DNA from: Methanobacteriota archaeon
Lineage (GTDB): Archaea > Thermoplasmatota > Thermoplasmata > RBG-16-68-12
Reading direction: 5' to 3'
Length of the DNA: 22,023 bases
Assembly: GCA_005878995.1 (NCBI GenBank)
Contig: VBME01000014.1
Span: forward strand, 1-22,023
Below are positions 16,310 through 22,023 of this stretch, one piece after another (position 1 is the first letter of the stretch; every line of letters begins with the position of its first letter). Both the position numbers and the translations under genes were made by a program. The notes under the pieces were generated by a model. That model was not told where the DNA came from, searched no databases, and saw nothing but the letters and a program-made list of their open reading frames with translations.

Positions 16310-16684
16310 TCAGACGAGGGACCGTGCTTTCTCCAGATTGTCGACGCCGAGCGCAATCTGGGCGTGGCCGCCCACGGTGCCGAGGTGGATCAGGCTCACC
16401 ACATCGACGCCCGAGTCGCCGAGCTTGCGCGCGAGCGACGCGAGGGCGCCCGGCTTGTCGTCAAGCCGCACAACGAGGACGGTCCGCATCGCCGACGAGT
16501 AGCCGTTCTTCATCAACGCTTCGCGGGCCTGCATCGGCTGGTTCACAATCAGGCTCATGTACGACCGGCCGCCCGCGGATTCCGCGCTAATCGCATCGAT
16601 GTTGATCCCCGTCGCTCCGAGAATCGCGGCAAGCTTCGCGAGTTCCCCCGGACGATCCGGGACGTCGACATCGATTTGGATCAT
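16310..16684 (-). CDS. tandem ACT-domain protein
   Basis: This 124-residue protein is made of two ACT domains. The first begins at once (MIQIDVDVPDRPGELAKLAA, then GINIDAISAE). The second starts near residue 68 (TVLVVRLDDKPGALASLARK, then GVDVVSLIHLG). The DRPGEL and DKPGAL turns are the usual ligand-binding loops of ACT domains, which bind amino acids and regulate enzymes or transcription. No catalytic domain is attached, so a stand-alone amino-acid sensor or regulatory subunit is likely; the ligand is unknown. ATG at 16684 puts the first ACT strand at the N-terminus, as usual, though the ribosome site is weak. The frame stays open to 17038 without another good start, and a frameshifted fragment overlaps it upstream. 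Confidence 0.8.
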   Translation of the reverse strand: MIQIDVDVPDRPGELAKLAAILGATGINIDAISAESAGGRSYMSLIVNQPMQAREALMKNGYSSAMRTVLVVRLDDKPGALASLARKLGDSGVDVVSLIHLGTVGGHAQIALGVDNLEKARSLV

Positions 16685-16935
16685 GCGGCTTCCCTGCCCA
16701 GGATAGCGTTCCAAGGCTACAAGCGTTGCGCGGCCGCCGTCGATGCCGTCTGGTTGGGCCCGGGGGGTCCGGGGAAGTTCTCGGACAATACGGGCTTCGA
16801 CAGCGCGATAGCCGAGGCCCTCGTCGAGCGCGATGATCGGGTACAGGTTGATCCGATTTTTCCGCGGTGTCGGGATGCGCCCACGATGGCGATGGAGGAG
16901 GGGGAGAAGATTGCATCGAGCGCGAGAGAGGTCAC
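16685..16935 (-). pseudogene. probable remnant of a CoA-binding (NDP-forming acyl-CoA synthetase) N-terminus
   Basis: From GTG at 16935 the minus strand reads LDAIFSPSSIAIVGASRHRG, then KIG. This is very close to the N-terminal Rossmann motif of CoA-binding domains in NDP-forming acyl-CoA synthetases (LDxxFxPxSxAVxGAS...GxxG). After KIG the frame becomes low-complexity and stops at 16717. From about 16855 the frame that enters the ACT gene looks coding (INLYPIIALDEGLGYRAVEA). One missing base near the A5 run at 16857-16861 would join the two frames. AGCTATTG (16954-16961) is a TATA-like element about 25 nt before the GTG, so the promoter may survive. A sequencing error is possible. Confidence 0.4.
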
Positions 16936-16961
16936 CGACTGGGCGAAGCCTTCTCAATAGC

Positions 16962-17115
16962 TTGAAGGATGTCCGTCGTCTGCTGCTCGGGCCGTCATCC
17001 CGACCTGGATTCGGTATCACCTGCGATAACGGCATCATTTGGATAATATAGAGTCGTGAGGAAACGGGGCGAGACTAGGGCGGGGCAAACCCTCGCCGCG
17101 GAGTCCGTGTCGCAC
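16962..17115 (+). promoter_or_regulatory. divergent upstream region and promoter of the large surface protein
   Basis: ATAATATA (17043-17050) is a clear TATA element. The transcript should start near 17072-17076, which lies downstream of the GTG at 17056. This favours ATG at 17116 (or GTG at 17107) as the real start. Apart from this promoter I see nothing in the region. Confidence 0.5.
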
Positions 17116-20100
17116 ATGCGTGCCCACCCCACGACCACCCGGGGCCGAACTTTCGTGATCGTCTGGGTGGTGCTCGCTTCCGCGACCGCCGCGTTCCTGA
17201 TGACGGCACCAACGGCGACCGCAACCACGTACGTGCGGGGACTCATCACCACGGATACGACGTGGGGTTTCAGCGATACGATGTACGTCGCAACGTACCA
17301 TGTCACCGTTCGCTCTCCCGCGACGCTCACCATCCTTCCCGGGACAACGGTCAAGTTCGATTCAGGAGTCCACCTCTACATAGAGGGCTCGCTGGTCGCC
17401 GACGGGACCGCCACCAGCGCGATCATCTTTACCGCGAACAACACGGGCTCGCCGATCCCGTGGGGCGGCATCCAGTTCAATGCGAGCTCCTCCGGCTCGA
17501 TCTCATGGTCGACTTTCGATCGGGTGGATCGCGCAGTTACCGCGACGGTGAGCTCGCCCTCGATTTCGAGCAACACGGTCCTCCAAGCCGGGGTCGGGTT
17601 CGTCCTGGTGCGGTCCACGGCCTTCATCTCGAGCAATGTCATCAAACGGGCTTCAAGCGTCGGCATCTATGCGAACGCTTCCGACGCTCGGATCGTGGGC
17701 AACGCGATCAACGGCACCGGTCTCGGCATCCAGGTCGAACAACCCAGCGCGCCCACGATTTCGGGCAACACGATCACGAACGTGAGCGGCGTTTTCGCGG
17801 TGGGGATTCTGGTCAACGCGGGTGCCACCGCGGCGATTGATGGGAACACGATCACGGGCGTCCGGGGAGTGAACGGAGGCAACGGCTTGTCGCCCGGAGC
17901 CCCGGGCCGTGACGGCGCCTTCGCCGTCGGCATCTACGTGACCGCCGCGCCGTCGGCGTCAATCACGACGAACACGGTCGACACGGCGATCGGCGGGCGA
18001 GGTGGCGACGGTCAAGCGAATCCTGGCGGGACGGGAGGCCGTGGCGGCAACGGTGGTTCCGCAGCGGGTATCGTCGTTGGGATGACTTCCGGTGTGGACG
18101 TCTCAGGCAATACCATCACGAATCTCCAGAGCGGAGCCGGCGGAAATGGTGGCGGCGGCGCTACGACGGCGAATGGCGGCTCGGGCGGAAATGGCGGCAC
18201 AGCCGTCGGCGTCGAGGCGGGGGCGACGTCGGGATTCGCTCAGTTGTACACGAACGCGATTAATGGTGTGACGGGAGGCGCGGGAGGGGCGGGAGCGACG
18301 GGAGGCACCACGAGCGGCAACGGCGGCGTCGGCGGCGATGCGGATGGCCTCTTCTTCATTACGGCTGAAAATGCGGATGCGGGCGGGAATTCCGTCTCAA
18401 TCCTTCATGGTGGCCTCGGAGGAAATGGGGGCGTGACCGCGGGTGGGGGCGGAAACGGCGGTACGGGCGGCGGCGCGACGGCGGTCCTGCTCGCCTCCGT
18501 CGTCGGGTCTGCGAGTGTGGGATCGAGCACGATGGACACGTTGGCGGGCGGAGACGGTGGCCGCGGTGCCCACGGTGGTTACGGAGGAAATGCAACGGGC
18601 GTCCTCTCGTTCGGCTATAACGACGGTCGATTCAACGCGACGGCAGTGAATTTCAACTTGATCCAGACGGTCACCGGTGGCGCGGGAGGAATCGGGAGCA
18701 AGTTCGGCGGGAATGGAGGGAGCGCCTCCGGGATCGCCGCGGTGTACCTCGCCCCGACCCTCGACACGAACCAGGTCTACACGCTGCAAGGGGGACGCGG
18801 AGGAGATTCCCTCGGGCCAACCAATGGGGGGCGCGGTGGGGACGCGATCGGCATCGTCGCCGGACTCGTGAGAAATGGCGTTTCCCTCGCCGATACGATT
18901 TCGGGTGTGACGAAAGGAGCCGCCGGCACGGGTCCACCCGTGCAAGCGTCCTATGCGAACGGATACTACCTCGTCGGCAATCGTACGTTGACCATCCGCT
19001 TCACGGTCGAAAACGCATCCCTGTCGTCCGTCGGATCCTACGAGTTCTACGTGGACAACTACACGGAAGGCTTCGCGGTGAACACGCCGTTCACGAAATT
19101 GGCCGTGATGGCCGCGGGCAATTTGACGGTCCAAAACTTCCTCGAGGTTGACGCGCTCTGGCCGAACGGTCTGACACCGGTCGCCGGGGCGCACGTCCTC
19201 GTCGAGGACAACGGGTCACCCATCTGGGATCGATCGTCTCCGAGTGGCATCCAACCCTGGATCCTCGTGACGGACCGGGTGTATATCGACCAGCCGCGGC
19301 CCACCGACAACGTGACCCGGGTCACAGTGACGTATTCGAGTTACTCGTTCGCGAACGATCCGCGGTTCGTCGACATGGGCACGAGCCACACGGAGCCGTT
19401 CGTCATGGTGGACCGCGATCCGCCGACCTCGGCGGCGACCCCGCTCCCGGCGTACGAGAACACGCAGACGTTCACGATTGGCTACACGGCCTCGGACGGC
19501 AACGGGACCGGCCTCGGGAACATCACGTTGTGGGTGCGGACCGGGGGCGGTGGGTGGTCCGCGTACGCGACACAACCCGCGGGAAACCTCGGCCAATTCA
19601 CCTTCACGGCCTCCGCGGACGGGGTGTACGAGTTCGCGACAACGGCGGACGACCGCGCCGGCAACGTGCAGTCCGGGCCATCAGCGAACAACACGTGGAC
19701 GACGGTCGACACGGTCCGACCGGGGTCCCACGTGAACTCGCTGAGTCCATATCAGAATTCGGCTTCGTTCCTCGTCTCGTGGGCTCCGGACGCGGGCGTG
19801 ACGGACATCGCCACGTATACGATTCAATACAACTTGGGCACGGGGTGGACGAATTGGCTCGGCGGGACAACCGCCACCTCGGCGACGTTCAACAGCGGCA
19901 ATCAGGGCGCCATCGCGTTCCGCTCGATCGCGACGGACCGCGCGGGCAACGTCGAGGTCGCACCGGCTGGAAACGATACCTGGACGATCGTCGACACGAT
20001 CGCCCCGTTCTCCCACACGCTCCCGCTGCCGACGTACGAGACGTCCCTCGGGTTCACGGTGTCGTGGGGACCCCAGTTCGACTCTTCAGACATCGCGAGC

Positions 20101-21447
20101 TACCGCGTCCAGGTGCGCGACAACGGCGGAAGCTGGTCCGATTGGCTCGTGTCGACCGGGACATCCGCCACCTTCACGGGACAGGACGGCCACACCTATG
20201 AATTCCGGTCGATCGCGACGGACCGCGCGGGCAACGTCGAGGCACCGCTCGCCGGAAACGACTCGTGGACGATTGTGGACGTGACCCCGCCCAATTCGAT
20301 CATGACCTCCTTGCCCGCCTTCGAAAACCGGCTTCAGTTCGCGGTTTCCTGGGGCTCGGCGGTCGGCACCACGGACATCGCGACGTACACGATCCTGTAC
20401 GATGTCGGCGCGGGCTGGACGAATTGGCTTGTCGGCACGGCCGCGACCACGGGTACCTTCACGGCGAGCGGGCAGGGCGTGGTTGCGTTCCGGTCGATCG
20501 CGACGGACCGCGCGGGCAATGTCGAGCCCGCCCCCGCCGGGAATGATACCTGGACCATGATCGACATCACGCCACCGTCCGTGACGGACGTGCGGCCGGT
20601 TGGCCCGGACACGAACACGACTCCGTGGATCCGGATTACATTCACGGAAGGGATGGACCGCGCCTCGGTGGAGCAGGCGTTCTCGATTTCGCCGGCGGTC
20701 GATGGCTCCTTCCAGTGGAGTGCGGACTCCCGCAGCGTGACGTTCGTGCCGACCCGGGAGCTCCAGTCCGGGACGATGTACTTCGTGGTCGTCGATACGA
20801 GCGCGCGGGACCTGGCCGGGAACACGATGGGCCAGTCGAAGACATTCCAGTTCGAGACCGCCCCGGGATTCCTCGCGACCTATTGGTGGCTCTTCGCGAT
20901 CGCCGCCGCGGGGGTCGCCGGAACGCTGTTCTTCCTCGTACGTCGCGGTTCGAGGGAACCTTCGAGGCAGTCCGTCAAGGCTGCTTCTAGGTCGTCGCCG
21001 GACGCGATCATCGAGGACGTGTTCTTGCTCAATGCCAAAGACGGGCTCCTGATCAAACACGAGACTCGCCGTCTCCGCCCGGACGTGGACACGGACATCC
21101 TGAGCGGCATGCTCACCGCCGTGCAAGCGTTCGTCAAGGACGCTTTGCGGGGCGACGACTTGGGCGAACTGGACGAGATGACGGTTGGCCAGATGCACAT
21201 CCTAATTGGGCGAGGGAAGTGGCTCGTCCTCGCGGCGCGAATCGAAGGGGACGGCACGGAGTCGTGGACGGAGCAGATCGAACGCTGCATCCGCGACATG
21301 GAAGACCACCACTGGGACCAGCTCGAGGATTGGGATGGAGACATGGGCCTCGCGAGGGTCTTGGCCCCGTACATCAAGAAGCTGATCCAGGGCGGCTACG
21401 CAGTCGCCGCCGCGACGCGTCCCATGCGGGCGGTTTCTGCCCGTTGA
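17116..21447 (+). CDS. large surface protein: Gly-rich beta-helix, Ig-like repeats, membrane anchor, roadblock-like tail
   Basis: About 1443 residues from ATG 17116; an upstream GTG at 17056 would add 20 but precedes the predicted transcript start. Order: signal peptide (hydrophobic FVIVWVVLASATAAFLM); parallel beta-helix (about 70-250, LTILPGTTVKF, repeated SxNxI turns); eight further rungs with Gly-rich loops (about 249-584); a mixed beta region (585-765); four Ig/Fn3-like repeats (766-1154), each ending in an [AT]DDRAGNVQ or ATDRAGNVE strand; an SbsA-like Ig domain (1155-1249, RITFTEGMD, FVPTRELQSGTMYFVVV); a membrane helix (1256-1276) followed by RRGSRE; and a cytoplasmic alpha/beta domain (1298-1435). 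It has no recognised catalytic residues. An envelope or adhesion protein with intracellular signalling contact is likely. Confidence 0.9.
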   Translation: MRAHPTTTRGRTFVIVWVVLASATAAFLMTAPTATATTYVRGLITTDTTWGFSDTMYVATYHVTVRSPATLTILPGTTVKFDSGVHLYIEGSLVADGTATSAIIFTANNTGSPIPWGGIQFNASSSGSISWSTFDRVDRAVTATVSSPSISSNTVLQAGVGFVLVRSTAFISSNVIKRASSVGIYANASDARIVGNAINGTGLGIQVEQPSAPTISGNTITNVSGVFAVGILVNAGATAAIDGNTITGVRGVNGGNGLSPGAPGRDGAFAVGIYVTAAPSASITTNTVDTAIGGRGGDGQANPGGTGGRGGNGGSAAGIVVGMTSGVDVSGNTITNLQSGAGGNGGGGATTANGGSGGNGGTAVGVEAGATSGFAQLYTNAINGVTGGAGGAGATGGTTSGNGGVGGDADGLFFITAENADAGGNSVSILHGGLGGNGGVTAGGGGNGGTGGGATAVLLASVVGSASVGSSTMDTLAGGDGGRGAHGGYGGNATGVLSFGYNDGRFNATAVNFNLIQTVTGGAGGIGSKFGGNGGSASGIAAVYLAPTLDTNQVYTLQGGRGGDSLGPTNGGRGGDAIGIVAGLVRNGVSLADTISGVTKGAAGTGPPVQASYANGYYLVGNRTLTIRFTVENASLSSVGSYEFYVDNYTEGFAVNTPFTKLAVMAAGNLTVQNFLEVDALWPNGLTPVAGAHVLVEDNGSPIWDRSSPSGIQPWILVTDRVYIDQPRPTDNVTRVTVTYSSYSFANDPRFVDMGTSHTEPFVMVDRDPPTSAATPLPAYENTQTFTIGYTASDGNGTGLGNITLWVRTGGGGWSAYATQPAGNLGQFTFTASADGVYEFATTADDRAGNVQSGPSANNTWTTVDTVRPGSHVNSLSPYQNSASFLVSWAPDAGVTDIATYTIQYNLGTGWTNWLGGTTATSATFNSGNQGAIAFRSIATDRAGNVEVAPAGNDTWTIVDTIAPFSHTLPLPTYETSLGFTVSWGPQFDSSDIASYRVQVRDNGGSWSDWLVSTGTSATFTGQDGHTYEFRSIATDRAGNVEAPLAGNDSWTIVDVTPPNSIMTSLPAFENRLQFAVSWGSAVGTTDIATYTILYDVGAGWTNWLVGTAATTGTFTASGQGVVAFRSIATDRAGNVEPAPAGNDTWTMIDITPPSVTDVRPVGPDTNTTPWIRITFTEGMDRASVEQAFSISPAVDGSFQWSADSRSVTFVPTRELQSGTMYFVVVDTSARDLAGNTMGQSKTFQFETAPGFLATYWWLFAIAAAGVAGTLFFLVRRGSREPSRQSVKAASRSSPDAIIEDVFLLNAKDGLLIKHETRRLRPDVDTDILSGMLTAVQAFVKDALRGDDLGELDEMTVGQMHILIGRGKWLVLAARIEGDGTESWTEQIERCIRDMEDHHWDQLEDWDGDMGLARVLAPYIKKLIQGGYAVAAATRPMRAVSAR
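17860..18865 (+). repeat. eight beta-helix rungs with Gly-rich loops
   Basis: Loops such as IGGRGGDG, GGRGGNGG, GAGGNGGGG, VTGGAGGAGATGG, LHGGLGGNGG, LAGGDGGRG, VTGGAGGIG and LQGGRGGD occur every 110-140 nt, starting near 17860, 17990, 18130, 18270, 18408, 18543, 18675 and 18785. Between them the xGI.V and NxI beta-helix turns continue, so the Gly-rich stretches are insertions in stacked rungs. Confidence 0.75.
19411..20562 (+). repeat. four tandem Ig/Fn3-like repeats
   Basis: Units start near 19411, 19708, 19993 and 20278, each with a D-x-x-x-P start and an LP-x-[YF]-[EQ]-N segment. The last three are exactly 285 nt long. Near 19924, 20209 and 20494 a 33-nt block encoding SIATDRAGNVE is almost unchanged at the DNA level. 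Confidence 0.8.
21001..21420 (+). other. roadblock-like cytoplasmic domain of the surface protein
   Basis: Pattern: strand (DVFLLNAKDG), strand (LLIKHETRRL), helix (DTDILSGMLTAVQAFVKDAL), strands (MTVGQMHILIGRGKWLVLAA), helix (WTEQIERCIRDMEDHHWDQL), then EDWDGDMG. This order matches roadblock/longin folds. I associate the HETRRLRPDxD core with Thermoplasmata membrane proteins, from memory. Confidence 0.55.
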
Positions 21448-21493
21448 GATTTGTATCAGACCGCCTAGATATTAGTAAGACCCTTCGAGCCGC

Positions 21494-21501
21494 GTTTTAA
21501 G
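21494..21501 (+). promoter_or_regulatory. TATA-like element of the deacetylase-family gene
   Basis: GTTTTAAG, centred about 27-29 nt before GTG at 21527, which again predicts a leaderless transcript. Confidence 0.35.
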
Positions 21502-21526
21502 CCTCCGTCCCCCTTTCGGAAAAGGT

Positions 21527-22023
21527 GTGCGACCTGCGCTCCTCTACGACGATGATTTTCTGAAGTACGATTTTGGCGTCGGCCACGCGTTGCGAGAGAT
21601 CCGCGTGAAGCTCGCCCGCGACCTGATCGCGGGGTACGGGCTCCTCGGTGATCGACGCGCCGAGGAGCTCCGGCCGAGTCCCGCGTCCGAGGCGGACATC
21701 CTCACCGTTCATCGGCCGGAGTACGTGGCCAAGGTAAAGGAGTTCGGGGCGGATCCCCACGGTTCCTCGGAGGCCCATGGTCTCGGGACGGTGGACGATC
21801 CCGTCTTCGCAGGGATGTACGAGGCATCGGCCCTCCAAGTGGGTGCAACCCTGCGGGCTTGTTCGGAGGTGGCGTCGGGACGCCGCGCACGGGCCTTCAA
21901 CCTCGGCGGTGGGTTCCACCATGCGATGCCTGACCGTGCGTCCGGCTTCTGTATCTTCAACGGCATCGCAATCGGGATCCGGTCCCTGCTCGATGCGCAC
22001 CGGGTCCGGCGGATTTTGTACGT
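21527..22023 (+). CDS. histone deacetylase / AcuC-family hydrolase, N-terminal part (runs off window)
   Basis: The first 165 residues are present. They start RPALLYDDDFLKYDFGVGHA, typical of the family's first strand and the F..GHP-like loop. The active-site segment FNLGGGFHHAMPDRASGFCI then FNGIAI contains the tandem histidines H131 and H132, the charge-relay pair of zinc-dependent deacetylases. The zinc ligands (D-x-H ... D) lie beyond the window. Family members remove acetyl groups from lysines or polyamines; in archaea the substrate is often unknown. FNGIAI has Gly where most members have Asp (FNDVAI). GTG at 21527 is the only suitable start; it follows AAAGG with almost no spacer, and a TATA-like element fits a leaderless mRNA. 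It is 79 nt after the surface protein, on the same strand. Confidence 0.9.
   Translation, partial: MRPALLYDDDFLKYDFGVGHALREIRVKLARDLIAGYGLLGDRRAEELRPSPASEADILTVHRPEYVAKVKEFGADPHGSSEAHGLGTVDDPVFAGMYEASALQVGATLRACSEVASGRRARAFNLGGGFHHAMPDRASGFCIFNGIAIGIRSLLDAHRVRRILY

Noticed and set aside
16685..17038. N-terminal extension of the ACT protein to 242 residues
   Set aside because: The added part is mostly low-complexity and Arg-rich, and ACT proteins start at the first ACT strand. The coding-like portion near 16690-16855 is kept as a separate finding.
17056..17115. GTG at 17056 as start of the surface protein
   Set aside because: It lies only 6 nt after the TATA element, upstream of the predicted transcript start, and would put 20 extra polar residues before the signal peptide.

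Overview
The window reads as a high-GC archaeal chromosome, most likely an uncultured member of the Thermoplasmatota. The evidence is a zinc-containing dicluster ferredoxin of the Thermoplasma type at 287-712, several genes whose GTG or TTG start lies about 26 nt after a TATA-like element (leaderless transcripts), and surface proteins with a cytoplasmic domain that I associate, from memory, with Thermoplasmata. No rRNA, tRNA, CRISPR array, IS element or phage gene was seen.

Left end (1-2088): the first 60 residues of a ZIP-like metal transporter (minus strand, cut by the window edge), the ferredoxin (minus), and a PLP-dependent trans-sulfuration enzyme (plus). Two perfect dyads sit at the promoters here.

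Centre (2128-16178, all minus strand): the most interesting part. Three consecutive genes encode proteins of 231, 468 and 3879 residues that share one small domain, probably longin/roadblock-like, followed by coiled coil. In the 3879-residue protein this cytoplasmic part is joined through one membrane segment to about 2500 residues of extracellular Ser/Thr/Gly-rich beta repeats, and is followed by about 1200 residues of almost unbroken heptad-like helix. The 468- and 3879-residue proteins end in the same pair of C-terminal motifs. I infer a trans-envelope scaffold: a giant surface stalk, one membrane anchor, a very long cytoplasmic rod, and two small partners without a membrane segment that could cap, bridge or regulate it.

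Right part (16310-22023): a small double-ACT regulator (minus), preceded by an apparently frameshifted remnant of a CoA-binding acyl-CoA synthetase N-terminus. Next is a second large surface protein on the plus strand (about 1443 residues). It has a beta-helix with eight Gly-rich loops, four Ig/Fn3-like repeats, an SbsA-like domain, one membrane segment and a different roadblock-like cytoplasmic domain. Last is the start of a histone-deacetylase-family gene running off the window. Two neighbouring surface proteins thus share the plan of extracellular beta-structure, one membrane pass and a small longin-like cytoplasmic domain, which suggests a cell-envelope locus in which surface structure is coupled to intracellular partners.
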